From NCBI GenBank assembly GCA_947500435.1, contig CANMRV010000003.1, positions 62,001 to 126,000 on the forward strand: 64,000 bases of DNA, read 5' to 3'. The translations under genes were made by a program, and so were the position numbers. The stretch is from an uncultured Flavobacteriaceae bacterium (GTDB lineage Bacteria > Bacteroidota > Bacteroidia > Flavobacteriales > Flavobacteriaceae). A model generated the notes under the pieces. It ran no database searches, had not been told where the DNA came from, and worked only from the letters and a program-made list of their open reading frames with translations. Below, one piece after another: positions 43,238-52,319 of the stretch (position 1 is the first letter of the stretch; each line of letters opens with the position of its first letter).

Positions 43238-44926
43238 ATGCGCTGGACCATAAAACCAAAACCAGAACAAACTGAAATCGACCGATTGGCTACCGAGCTA
43301 AAGGTTGATGATTTGGTTGCACAACTACTTTTACAACGCGGAATTACAACATACGAGGAAGCAAAAAAATTCTTCCGCCCACAGCTCTCCGATTTGCACG
43401 ACCCTTTTTTAATGAAGGATATGGACATTGCCGTTGCCCGAATAGAAAAGGCAATTTCAGAAAATGAGAATATTTTGGTTTTTGGCGATTACGATGTGGA
43501 TGGAACTACATCTGTTGCCTTGCTTTCCTCATATTTATTGAGTTACTATCCGAATGTGGCTACCTATATTCCGGATCGTTATGAGGAAGGGTATGGAGTT
43601 TCCTATAAGGGAATTGACTTTGCTGAAGACAATGGTTTTTCACTTATCATAGCTTTGGATTGCGGTGTAAAGGCAATCGATAAAGTAGCGTATGCTAAAG
43701 AAAAAGGCGTTGATTTTATCATTTGTGACCACCACCGTCCTGGAGATAGTTTGCCGAATGCCGTTGCTGTACTAGACCCTAAGCGTGATGATTGTGAATA
43801 CCCTTATGATGAGCTTTGTGGTTGTGGTGTCGGGTTTAAATTGATTCAAGCCTTAGGTTCGCAGCAGGGGGAAACTATTGAAGATCTGATTCCCTATTTG
43901 GATTTGGTGGCGACCGCAATTGGAGCTGATATTGTACCGATAACCGGAGAGAATCGGATATTGGCTTACCACGGACTTGAGGTTATCAATTCCAATCCGA
44001 GAATTGGGTTTAAGGCCATTATCAATCAGACAAAAAAAACAGTGCTTACTATTACCGATGTGGTTTTTATAATTGCCCCACGCATCAATGCAGCCGGCCG
44101 AATGGAACACGGGCAGCATGCCGTAAACCTTTTGACGGAGACTGATATGGAGCAGGCGACCAAGTTTGCGGCGGGCATCGAAAAATACAATATCGATCGC
44201 CGAGGTCTCGACAAAGAAATTACCCAAGAAGCGCTTGCTCAGATTCAGGAAAATAAGGAAGAAGAAGGTTTTACTTCCGTAGTTTATAAAGACTCTTGGC
44301 ACAAAGGTGTTATTGGCATCGTAGCTTCCCGATTAACGGAAACCTATTATCGCCCTACTTTAGTTTTTACCAAAAGTGGTGAGAAGTTGGCAGCATCAGC
44401 GCGCTCGGTAAAAGGTTTTGACGTTTATAATGCACTGCAGGGATGTTCTGATTATATAGAGCAATTTGGAGGGCATAAATATGCAGCAGGTCTAACCATG
44501 CTTGAAGAACAGTATGGTAATTTTAAGCATCAATTTGAAAAAGTAGTTTCCGAAACTATTGACCCAAACTTGCTTACTCCGGAAATTACTGTCGACATGG
44601 CCATAACGGTAAAAGACATCACCCCTAAATTAATGCGGATTCTTAAACAATTCGCTCCATTCGGGCCAGGAAATATGACGCCTGTTTTTATGGCTGAAAA
44701 ACTTCAAGATTCTGGTTATGCGAAAGGAGTTGGGCAAGATGGAGCCCATCTCAAATTTGCCGTCACTCAAGATGGCTGGGGACCCATAGGAGGCATCGGT
44801 TTCAAATTGGGAGATAAGCTACCTCTCGTTATTAATAGAAAGACTTTTGACGCGGTTTTTTCTTTGGATGAAAACGAATGGCAGGGAAATGTGAGTCTGC
44901 AACTGAGATTAAAGGACCTGAAATGA
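43238..44926 (+). CDS. recJ: single-stranded-DNA exonuclease RecJ
   Basis: This 562-residue 5'-3' exonuclease has the DHH-superfamily metal motifs FGDYDVDGTTSVALL, ALDCGVKAID and ICDHHRPGD, then the DHHA1 motif GGHKYAAGLTM and a C-terminal OB-like domain. It works in recombination and mismatch repair. The ATG lies 5 bp after the inverted repeat. The stop overlaps the ATG of the next gene (ATGA), so the VOC gene is coupled. Confidence 0.96.
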   Translation: MRWTIKPKPEQTEIDRLATELKVDDLVAQLLLQRGITTYEEAKKFFRPQLSDLHDPFLMKDMDIAVARIEKAISENENILVFGDYDVDGTTSVALLSSYLLSYYPNVATYIPDRYEEGYGVSYKGIDFAEDNGFSLIIALDCGVKAIDKVAYAKEKGVDFIICDHHRPGDSLPNAVAVLDPKRDDCEYPYDELCGCGVGFKLIQALGSQQGETIEDLIPYLDLVATAIGADIVPITGENRILAYHGLEVINSNPRIGFKAIINQTKKTVLTITDVVFIIAPRINAAGRMEHGQHAVNLLTETDMEQATKFAAGIEKYNIDRRGLDKEITQEALAQIQENKEEEGFTSVVYKDSWHKGVIGIVASRLTETYYRPTLVFTKSGEKLAASARSVKGFDVYNALQGCSDYIEQFGGHKYAAGLTMLEEQYGNFKHQFEKVVSETIDPNLLTPEITVDMAITVKDITPKLMRILKQFAPFGPGNMTPVFMAEKLQDSGYAKGVGQDGAHLKFAVTQDGWGPIGGIGFKLGDKLPLVINRKTFDAVFSLDENEWQGNVSLQLRLKDLK

Positions 44927-45309
44927 GGATTGAACACATAGCCATTTGGGTTTCTGAAATTGAAAATATGCGAGGTTTTTACGAGCATTATTTTGATGCC
45001 CAATCAGGGGAAAAATATGTGAACGATAAGAAGAACTTTACTTCTTATTTTCTGAGTTTTAAGGAAGGTTCGCGACTTGAACTGATGCACAAACCGGAGA
45101 TATTTGCTTCAAACAAACTAGAAAAGGAACATCTGGGATTAATTCATTTTGCTATTTCGGTTGGGTCCAAAGAGAAGGTTAATTTCCTTACTGAAAAGTT
45201 AAGGAAAGACGGCTTTAGAATTGTTGGCGAGCCAAGAACAACAGGAGATGGCTATTATGAAAGTGTGGTTTTAGACCCTGAGGGGAATCGAATAGAAATT
45301 ACCATTTAA
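44923..45309 (+). CDS. VOC-family (glyoxalase-like) protein
   Basis: A longer frame begins at 44878, but ATG 44923 (MRIEHIAIWVSEIENM) overlaps the recJ stop by ATGA and is the natural start; 128 residues. Paired beta-alpha-beta-beta-beta units with RIEHIAIWV, LGLIHFAISVG and SVVLDPEGNRIEI give His/Glu metal ligands of the vicinal oxygen chelate fold. Substrate is unknown. Stop and next start overlap. Confidence 0.85.
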   Translation: MRIEHIAIWVSEIENMRGFYEHYFDAQSGEKYVNDKKNFTSYFLSFKEGSRLELMHKPEIFASNKLEKEHLGLIHFAISVGSKEKVNFLTEKLRKDGFRIVGEPRTTGDGYYESVVLDPEGNRIEITI

Positions 45310-46583
45310 TGGCCAAATCCCTTGACCCCTATGCAGCGCTCCGATTTCGGGAATTCAACATCTTTTTAGTAGCTCGCTTTGCTATGGTTTTTGCTTGGTC
45401 AATGCAGTTTATCGTTATTGAATGGCAAGTATATTCAATGACAAAGGACCCCTGGTCCTTAGGAATGATTGGACTTATGGAAGTCATTCCCGCCGTATCT
45501 ACAGCATTAATTGCTGGGCATATTGTAGATCAAAAAGAGAAAAGAAACCTACTACTCCAATGTATTTTAGGTTTTACACTAATCGGTTTCGGATTATTTC
45601 TATTGAGTACTCCTTCCATTATTTCTGATATGGAATCGAATACAATTTTGTATTCGATTTATTTTTTGGTTTTTCTTGGAGGAATTGTTCGTGCATTTTT
45701 AGGCCCAACTATTTTCTCATTGATTGCTTTGATTGTTCCTAAGAAGGCATATCCGAATGCAGCAACATGGAGCAGTACGACTTGGCAAATGGCTGCTGTT
45801 CTCGGACCAGCAATGGCCGGGTTGTCTATTAGTTGGATTGGAGTTCAATGGTCGATGTTGGTTATTATCGGATTTTCTTTAGCAGCTTTATTGATTGTTT
45901 ATAGAATCTCGCGAAAACCGATTTTAAACCCAAAAATTGGAGAACCTGTTCTTCAAAGTTTAAAGGAGGGTTTAAAGTTTGTTTTTAATTCAAAAGCCAT
46001 TTTCGGTGCTCTAACACTAGATATGATTGCTGTGCTTTTTGGAGGAGCGGTTGCCTTGCTTCCTGTTTTTGCCCAAGATATTTTGCAAGTTGGCTCCGAG
46101 GGTTTTGGAGTTTTAAGAGCTGCTCCAGCAGTAGGGGCAGCGATAACCATGGTTGGTTCAACCCGATTTCCTATTCATAAATATGCCGGCAAAAAACTCC
46201 TTTGGGCAGTCTTTGGCTTTGGTATTAGCATCATTATATTCGGACTTTCAAATTCATTTTGGTTATCGGTATTTGCATTGTTTATGAGTGGTGCTTTGGA
46301 TGGAATTTCCATGGTCATTCGTCAAACAATACTGCAATTGAAAACTCCAGATGAAATGCGCGGTAGGGTAGCCTCGGTAAATTCTATGTTCGTAGGCTCT
46401 TCAAACGAACTGGGAGCTTTTGAAAGCGGAGCAACGGCTAAACTTATGGGAACGGTTACCGCAGTAGTTTTTGGAGGAACAATGACACTTTTGACCGTTG
46501 GCTTCACCGCATTTATCTCACCGTCTTTTCGAAAGCTTGATTTGCAGTCCGCTGTTGAAGAACACGAGGCAGCTAGTTCTTAA
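45309..46583 (+). CDS. MFS transporter
   Basis: This 424-residue permease has about 12 membrane helices. A typical loop 2-3 motif is seen in AGHIVDQKEKRNLLLQ, and the repeat in the C-terminal half is MSGALDGISMVIRQTILQLK, TPDEMRGRVASVNSMFVG, which resembles the enterobactin/EntS-type exporters. The substrate is unknown. It is coupled to the VOC gene (start within the stop) and convergent with lpxH, overlapping by 11 nt. Confidence 0.9.
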   Translation: MAKSLDPYAALRFREFNIFLVARFAMVFAWSMQFIVIEWQVYSMTKDPWSLGMIGLMEVIPAVSTALIAGHIVDQKEKRNLLLQCILGFTLIGFGLFLLSTPSIISDMESNTILYSIYFLVFLGGIVRAFLGPTIFSLIALIVPKKAYPNAATWSSTTWQMAAVLGPAMAGLSISWIGVQWSMLVIIGFSLAALLIVYRISRKPILNPKIGEPVLQSLKEGLKFVFNSKAIFGALTLDMIAVLFGGAVALLPVFAQDILQVGSEGFGVLRAAPAVGAAITMVGSTRFPIHKYAGKKLLWAVFGFGISIIIFGLSNSFWLSVFALFMSGALDGISMVIRQTILQLKTPDEMRGRVASVNSMFVGSSNELGAFESGATAKLMGTVTAVVFGGTMTLLTVGFTAFISPSFRKLDLQSAVEEHEAASS

Positions 46584-47343
46584 GGTATTTCTCCAAAGAA
46601 AGCTGCTCTCCATCAAAAACAGCATAGGTATAGTAGTTGATCCAATCGCCTAGATTGGTATACTTTGACTTCTCGTTTAATACTATTTCCAAAGGAAGGT
46701 GCCGATGTCCAAAAATAAAATGGTCGTAGTGTTGGGTTTCCATTTTTCGTTTAGCATATTGAACCAACCATTCTTTGTCTTCTCCTAAAAATTGAGCATC
46801 CTCATCCCCTGAAATTAATTTGTTTTTTACGGAAAAGTATTGTGCCAAGCGAACGCCCCAATCCGGATGTAACCATCTGTACAACCATTTCGAAATAGGA
46901 TTGGTAAAGACCTTTTTCATTCGTTTGTATCCCTTATCATGAGGTCCTAAACCGTCACCGTGACCTATAAAAAAAGAAACACCGTTGATTTCATACTGCT
47001 GAGGTTTGTGAAAAACAGGTATGTTGAGTTCTTCCTCAAAATAGCCATCCATCCATAAATCATGATTGCCTACAAAATAATAAATAGGAATTCCGGAATC
47101 CGATATTTCCGCCAATTTCCCTAAAGTCCTGGTAAATCCTTTGGGGACAACCGTTTTATATTCCATCCAAAAATCAAAAAGATCGCCCAATAGAAAAATA
47201 GCCCCAGCATCGTCTTTTATTTGATCCAACCAAGCCACAAATTTCTTTTCACGTGGTTTGCTAGCTTCCATGGTCGGGGCGCCCAAGTGATTGTCACTAG
47301 CGAAATAGACTTTTTTGCCCTGAGGAATGTTGATGGTCGTCAT
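46573..47343 (-). CDS. lpxH: UDP-2,3-diacylglucosamine diphosphatase
   Basis: This 256-residue metallophosphoesterase shows YFASDNHLGAP, LLGDLFDFW, VGNHDLW, GHGDGLGP and FGHRHLP, the five metal-site blocks of the calcineurin-like fold. LpxH removes UMP from UDP-2,3-diacylglucosamine to give lipid X in lipid A synthesis. It sits behind queD (33-bp gap) on the minus strand. Its 3' end overlaps the MFS gene tail by 11 nt. Confidence 0.9.
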   Translation of the reverse strand: MTTINIPQGKKVYFASDNHLGAPTMEASKPREKKFVAWLDQIKDDAGAIFLLGDLFDFWMEYKTVVPKGFTRTLGKLAEISDSGIPIYYFVGNHDLWMDGYFEEELNIPVFHKPQQYEINGVSFFIGHGDGLGPHDKGYKRMKKVFTNPISKWLYRWLHPDWGVRLAQYFSVKNKLISGDEDAQFLGEDKEWLVQYAKRKMETQHYDHFIFGHRHLPLEIVLNEKSKYTNLGDWINYYTYAVFDGEQLSLEKYLKN

Positions 47344-47376
47344 TTAGATGTAAAGATAGGAAAAACTGAAGCTGAC

Positions 47377-47826
47377 TTAATTTTCAGAAGCAAACCACTC
47401 TGCAAATGAAGTCTCGGTTTCCTGTAGTTTTAAGGAATGTAGTTTAACATTTTCTGGCAAGCGAGCTTTTATCTTAGAAGCAAAATCAATAACCATGTTT
47501 TCACTCGTAGGCTGATAGTCGGCTAAAATTACATTATGACCGCGTTCGGTTAGCTCTTTTGCTAACTCCACATGCGGCGTATTTTTATTAAAAACCGTCG
47601 CATGATCGAACTGATCTACGATTTCTTCTTTTACGATTTTTTTCAAATCACTAAAGTCGATGACCATTCCCAATTTAACATTTGATGTATCAGTAATAGG
47701 ATTGCCTATGACGGTTACGGAGAGCTTATAACTATGCCCATGAACATTTCTGCATTTGCCATCGTAGCCATATAGCGCATGGCCAGTCTCGAAATTAAAT
47801 TGCTTGGTAATTCTGATGTTACTCAT
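47377..47826 (-). CDS. queD: 6-carboxy-5,6,7,8-tetrahydropterin synthase
   Basis: This 149-residue QueD acts in queuosine/7-deazaguanine synthesis from dihydroneopterin triphosphate. The zinc site is His in FETGHALYG and the pair in CRNVHGHSYKL, with Cys in the same stretch as catalytic residue; DQFDHATVFN is the second family block. It is followed by lpxH and preceded by a small lipoprotein gene. Confidence 0.93.
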   Translation of the reverse strand: MSNIRITKQFNFETGHALYGYDGKCRNVHGHSYKLSVTVIGNPITDTSNVKLGMVIDFSDLKKIVKEEIVDQFDHATVFNKNTPHVELAKELTERGHNVILADYQPTSENMVIDFASKIKARLPENVKLHSLKLQETETSFAEWFASEN

Positions 47827-47896
47827 TATAAAATCTTGAGCAGCAAAGGTAGGAATTCTTTAAAGGGAAACTAAATAATATAGCTCTATGTAAGGC

Positions 47897-48328
47897 TTAA
47901 TTGATGGTGATAGTAGTATCACCTAAAGCAATACTCACATGACAGCAATCGGTCTCAATGATATACTCAGCTTCCGCTATTTTGTCCTCATTGATGAAAC
48001 CCCGGAAAAGAATAGTTCTCTTGGTGTTTTGATATTCGGAAACGAATGAATCATCGTAGAGCGGATATTGGCCACTTTGTCTTGCCATTTGAAAATCATC
48101 AAAAGTAATTCTGGGAGTAAGGTCTTCGGATGTTTTCCTATCGATTACCTCAAAGCGATCAAGTGGGATTAGCACCCCATCTTTATCCTTTACTGTGACC
48201 ATCAGGGAAATAAAAATCTCAGTACAGGCAACTTCAGTACAATCCATAGCATCCGGATTAACATCATCATTATCCTTACAATTCACTAAGAATAAAAAAA
48301 GAAAACTAAGAAGTAACAGCTTTTTCAT
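47897..48328 (-). CDS. small lipoprotein of unknown function
   Basis: This 143-residue protein has a lipobox signal (LLLLSFLFLFLVNC). The mature part is acidic near the N-terminus (KDNDDVNPDAMDCTEVACTE) and beta-rich later, with paired cysteines (ETDCCHV). No family is recognised. It is 70 bp upstream of queD in the same direction. Confidence 0.7.
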   Translation of the reverse strand: MKKLLLLSFLFLFLVNCKDNDDVNPDAMDCTEVACTEIFISLMVTVKDKDGVLIPLDRFEVIDRKTSEDLTPRITFDDFQMARQSGQYPLYDDSFVSEYQNTKRTILFRGFINEDKIAEAEYIIETDCCHVSIALGDTTITIN

Positions 48329-48377
48329 CTATAAAAGAGATGCGGTTTACTTTAACAGTTGCGTTAAAGATTTGAAT

Positions 48378-48491
48378 TTAACGTTTAAACTTACGTCTTG
48401 TGCGAACACGATTTACAAAGTAAATAACAACTACGAAGAGCGCTAGAATAGGAAAGACAAGATCTCCGTTTAAAAAACTTAAAATATCCAT
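48378..48491 (-). CDS. 37-residue membrane micro-protein
   Basis: ATG at 48491-48489 opens a frame MDILSFLNGDLVFPILALFV with a further VVIYFVNRVRTRRKFKR and stop at 48378. It has one membrane helix and a strongly basic C-terminus, the layout of real small membrane proteins. It lies between the enoyl-CoA hydratase and lipoprotein genes on the same strand. The sequence has no homologue in the window, but its composition is not random. Confidence 0.55.
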   Translation of the reverse strand: MDILSFLNGDLVFPILALFVVVIYFVNRVRTRRKFKR

Positions 48492-48541
48492 GTTACTAAA
48501 TAATTGAGTTAGGAAAATAGAACGAAAAATAGAGAGGCTTA

Positions 48542-49309
48542 TTATTTCTTGAATTTGGACAGTGCATTTCTGGTAAATTCAGACAGCACTAATTTGCCCG
48601 TAATTGCAGCGCGCTCGACCAATAAGGTATCCCAATGGGAAGTGTCTTTCCAAAGCACTTTTTTCCATTCTTCCAAAGCTTCAGGATTGTATGAAGCTAG
48701 TTTCTCAACAAAGAATTCCAGATCTTTATCTAGTTCTTTCATGCTATCGAACACTCGTGAAAACAAGCCTTTTTCCTGTGCCCAATAGACATTTTTCCAT
48801 TCTGAAGGAGAGAGGGACAGTTCTGAAATAGCAGCTGTTCCTATTTTACGGGCTACGGCAGGTTCTATAACCAAAGGAGCAATACCGATGGTCAATTCTG
48901 ATAAGCGGATGGAAGCATCCACTGAGGCAAAAACATAGTCACAAGCTGAAGCCAAACCGACGCCACCACCAACGGTTTTTCCTTGCACTCTCCCAACAAT
49001 CACTTTCTTACAAGTACGCATGGCGTTGATGACGTTTGCGAATCCGCTAAAAAATACTTTGCCCTCTTCCAGATTGGAAACAGCCATTAATTCGTCAAAA
49101 GAAGCTCCTGCGCAAAAGGTGCGATCTCCCTCCGATTTTAAAACGATTACCGATATATCGGGATTTTCAGAAAGCTTATGGAATTCTGTAGTAAGTCTAT
49201 CTAAAAGCTCGGCGACAAATGAATTACTTGCCGGGTGTCCAAATTCTACCGACGCAACTTTGCCTTGTATATTGGTATATAAACTTCCGTTTGCTCTATC
49301 AGTTCCCAT
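48542..49309 (-). CDS. enoyl-CoA hydratase/isomerase family protein
   Basis: This 255-residue crotonase-fold protein has the oxyanion-hole motifs CAGASFDEL and GGGVGLASACDYVFAS. The catalytic Glu positions typical of hydratases are not both obvious, so an isomerase or other crotonase activity is possible. It is last in a run GNAT-MATE-crotonase on the minus strand (21-bp gap to MATE). Confidence 0.88.
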   Translation of the reverse strand: MGTDRANGSLYTNIQGKVASVEFGHPASNSFVAELLDRLTTEFHKLSENPDISVIVLKSEGDRTFCAGASFDELMAVSNLEEGKVFFSGFANVINAMRTCKKVIVGRVQGKTVGGGVGLASACDYVFASVDASIRLSELTIGIAPLVIEPAVARKIGTAAISELSLSPSEWKNVYWAQEKGLFSRVFDSMKELDKDLEFFVEKLASYNPEALEEWKKVLWKDTSHWDTLLVERAAITGKLVLSEFTRNALSKFKK

Positions 49310-49330
49310 GGAAAAGTATTTTGTTCAAAA

Positions 49331-50674
49331 TTACGTGTTTTGTAATAAGGGTCGAAACTTTCTTCGAAACTTCCATATCAAAGCAGCACCTCGAATTATC
49401 ATCCAAACGGTGAAGGCTATCCAAATGCCATGAAGCCCCCAATTCATATATTTTCCAAGGAAAAGGACAGGAATAAACCCTAAGAAAGTAGCGGTCAAAA
49501 GGGTGTTTCTCAAGTATTTCATTTCCCCCAATCCCTTAAACAGTCCATCTAAAACAAAGGCCATCGTATTCATGGGCCATCCTAGAACGACAATAAAAAA
49601 GACAGCATAAAAGGTCTCTTGAACAACGGTCTCATTAGAGAACAAGCTACCAATAGGGTAGTAGAAGATGAATCCAAAAAGCACCAAAACTAGACTTACT
49701 AGAAGTCCGTATAACATAATTTTCTTGGCTAAGAACCAGAGTCCGTTGTAATCTTTGGCGCCTAATAATCTACCTCCCATAATGTTTCCCGCAGCACCAT
49801 AACCATCAATGAAAAATGCAGAAAACAACCAAATATTCAGGGCTATGGTATGGGCTGCAATGTATTTGTCACCCAGTGCTGTAGCCTCACGAACCGCTAA
49901 AATCAAAGCGGTATTTAAGGCTATTGCCCGTACAAAAAGATTTAAGCTCATTACAACCAATCTTCCCAATTCATCATGTAAGGGAAATTTCAATTTCAAG
50001 CTTATATTGGTTTTGGTCATCAACAGAACAAATGCCATTATCGCCATGATGCCTTGAGCGATCAAACTTGCCCATGCTGCGCCTTCTAAATACATGGGTT
50101 CAATAAAACCTTCTATGCCATACACGAAGGCAAAATCTAGGGCTACATTTAAAATCGCCCCAACAATGGCGATCATCATAGGCCAATAGGTATTCTGGAG
50201 TCCGCGGAAAATGCCCATAACTGCAAACACAAATAAGGTAAGTGGAAAGCCCCATACCCTTATAGAGTAGTAGGAAATACAATACTCTAAAATTTTACCG
50301 GAAGCATTGAGCAATCTAAAAATGTCATCGACGATAAATATGGTCGATAGCAAAATCAAAATGCTCAGTCCAATATTCAGAAAAATCGCTTGGGCCGGAA
50401 GTGTTTGAACCTCTTCAATTTTTCCCGCCCCTAAATATTGGGAAATGATGGCAGAAATGGCACTTCGGGTTTGACCGAGTATCCAAATCAACATGGACAG
50501 AAAAGAACCGACTATTCCGGCTGCAGCAAGTGATTCTACTCCGTCGACAGGAATATTACCAACAATTGCCGTGTCAGTAATTGAAAGCAACGGTTCTGCA
50601 ATACCCGCAATAGTCGCTGGAATAGCTAATTTGTTGATTGTTTTAAAATTGATAGTGGTTTTTTGAATTCTCAT
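49331..50674 (-). CDS. MATE-family efflux transporter
   Basis: This 447-residue membrane protein has 12 helices in two homologous halves. The first begins LAIPATIAGIAEPLLSITDTAIVGN and the second repeats the pattern near EATALGDKYIAAHTIALNIW. It matches the MATE (DinF/NorM) fold, which exports cationic drugs or metabolites in exchange for Na+ or H+. Gap to the GNAT gene is 3 bp. Confidence 0.92.
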   Translation of the reverse strand: MRIQKTTINFKTINKLAIPATIAGIAEPLLSITDTAIVGNIPVDGVESLAAAGIVGSFLSMLIWILGQTRSAISAIISQYLGAGKIEEVQTLPAQAIFLNIGLSILILLSTIFIVDDIFRLLNASGKILEYCISYYSIRVWGFPLTLFVFAVMGIFRGLQNTYWPMMIAIVGAILNVALDFAFVYGIEGFIEPMYLEGAAWASLIAQGIMAIMAFVLLMTKTNISLKLKFPLHDELGRLVVMSLNLFVRAIALNTALILAVREATALGDKYIAAHTIALNIWLFSAFFIDGYGAAGNIMGGRLLGAKDYNGLWFLAKKIMLYGLLVSLVLVLFGFIFYYPIGSLFSNETVVQETFYAVFFIVVLGWPMNTMAFVLDGLFKGLGEMKYLRNTLLTATFLGFIPVLFLGKYMNWGLHGIWIAFTVWMIIRGAALIWKFRRKFRPLLQNT

Positions 50675-50677
50675 TGC

Positions 50678-51178
50678 CTACAATACGAGTTCAAAACAAT
50701 GAAAAGGATGCTCACTTTGTTTGGGAAGATAAATGTCTCCAAGACGCTGATAACCTCGAGCTTCATAGAATCTTTGATTGCGTTTGTTTTGGCTAAAGGT
50801 ATCTAGGCGAACAGAAGCAAAACCGTTTTCCTTAGCATAGTTTTCGGCAAAGTCCATGAGTCGTTGGGCATAGCCTTTTCCCTGTAGATTGGGTTCAATT
50901 GATAGGCGGTGAATATAAACATTATTGGTGTTTGGAGTCAGCCATTTGACAGGCACATATTCATCATCCATAAGTGTTGATATAACTATAGTACCAATGA
51001 CTTTTTTATCCACTTCCAACACGTACAATTCATCTCTTTCGATGTCTCTTGTAAAAGCAGCAGCTGAGGGATAATGTTCATTCCATTGGTAAATTCCATT
51101 TGAAATCATGTATGCCGCACAGGCTTTGCAAATTGTAAGAATGTCGGGTATTTCCGATATCTTTGCACGTCGAATCAT
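50678..51178 (-). CDS. GNAT-family N-acetyltransferase
   Basis: This 166-residue protein has the acetyl-CoA motif region LSIEPNLQGKGYAQRLMDFA (QGKGYA) and preceding beta-strand YIHRLSI. The acceptor cannot be told from sequence. It is the first gene in the GNAT-MATE-crotonase unit and divergent from the universal stress gene. Confidence 0.88.
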   Translation of the reverse strand: MIRRAKISEIPDILTICKACAAYMISNGIYQWNEHYPSAAAFTRDIERDELYVLEVDKKVIGTIVISTLMDDEYVPVKWLTPNTNNVYIHRLSIEPNLQGKGYAQRLMDFAENYAKENGFASVRLDTFSQNKRNQRFYEARGYQRLGDIYLPKQSEHPFHCFELVL

Positions 51179-51231
51179 TCGTGAAGTTCAATTTAATTGT
51201 AAATTTAGAATATTAATCAACATTCTCTTCC

Positions 51232-52026
51232 ATGAAAAACATTCTCGTTCCTATTGGCACTTCAAATACAGGCGAAACATTGCAATATGCTGTGGATTTT
51301 GCCTCCGAGTTTTCCGCGCAGGTTTTTGTAATGGATGTATTTAGCGTTTCGGCAAAGGCAGGTAGCTTGGCTAATATTTCTGAAAAGGTAGCTAAAAGTA
51401 GTAAAGAGCGTTTGAAGGAAGTCATTGACAAAGTGGATGCGAAAGAAATTGCTATTAAGATAGCCACATATAATGGGGATATTGCTGATGGACTTAAGGA
51501 AATAGACCATGAATTGGGCATTGATTTGATAATTATCGCGCCTAGAAGCAATGATATCAAAGAAGAACTCTATTTAGGGAATACGACGGGGAAGATTATT
51601 AAGAAGACGGATATTCCAGCACTTATTGTTCCTAGAGGTACAGTTTTCAAGCCTTTCAAAACAGTTTTAACTGCATTTAAATCGGGAATCTTGAAGAAAA
51701 AACGCATGTTGGAGCCACTGTTATCCGTACAGAAAAAATTTGGCACTTTAGTTAGTTTACTTTTAGTGAAAACGCCAGGATATGATTCAGATGATCTAAA
51801 AGTACATCCGGCACTTATGGATATTAGCGAGCAGTTAACTTTGACTGAAAATGCAACAACCTACCAAGGTGTTTTAGAGCACTTTCAATCACACCAACCT
51901 GATTTACTTTGTGTTTTTAGAAGAAAAAGAGGTTTCTTCAAAAAGCTTTGGGAAAAGAACACCATTTTAAAATCAGAGTTCTTTGTTAAAATACCAGTTC
52001 TGATGCTTCGTGTAAAGAAGGATTAA
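51232..52026 (+). CDS. universal stress protein (two Usp domains)
   Basis: This 264-residue protein starts with the Usp strand KNILVPIGTSNTGETLQYAV and has the ATP-site-like IIIAPRSNDIKEELYLGNTTG (domain 1, residues 1-140). Domain 2 (about 145-264) is more divergent. Usp proteins bind ATP or other small molecules in stress and growth arrest. It is monocistronic, followed by the tRNA gene. Confidence 0.87.
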   Translation: MKNILVPIGTSNTGETLQYAVDFASEFSAQVFVMDVFSVSAKAGSLANISEKVAKSSKERLKEVIDKVDAKEIAIKIATYNGDIADGLKEIDHELGIDLIIIAPRSNDIKEELYLGNTTGKIIKKTDIPALIVPRGTVFKPFKTVLTAFKSGILKKKRMLEPLLSVQKKFGTLVSLLLVKTPGYDSDDLKVHPALMDISEQLTLTENATTYQGVLEHFQSHQPDLLCVFRRKRGFFKKLWEKNTILKSEFFVKIPVLMLRVKKD

Positions 52027-52055
52027 GTAGCGGTCCAATTACACCCAGTTACATT

Positions 52056-52085
52056 TTGATACTTACCCTAAAAGTATTTTCTTTG
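52056..52085 (+). promoter_or_regulatory. promoter of tRNA-Ala
   Basis: TTG (52056-52058), 19-bp spacer, TTTCTTTG (52078-52085), one mismatch from TAnnTTTG. It ends 14 bp before the tRNA 5' end. Confidence 0.55.
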
Positions 52086-52097
52086 TCGCTAGTCAAA

Positions 52098-52173
<76 letters not shown>

Positions 52174-52204
52174 AAAACCATCACTTTTAGTGATGGTTTT
52201 TTTG
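52174..52204 (+). terminator. terminator after tRNA-Ala
   Basis: AAAACCATCACTT pairs with AGTGATGGTTTT, followed by T residues. Confidence 0.85.
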
Positions 52205-52319
52205 TTTTAGAAATTACTTCTTGGATCAAATAAGGTTAAAAACCCTATTAAATTCCCCTAAAGCGTTTTTTTTCTTAATTTACTGTCCTACAGAAGTAAT
52301 AACAAATTCACATTTAGCC

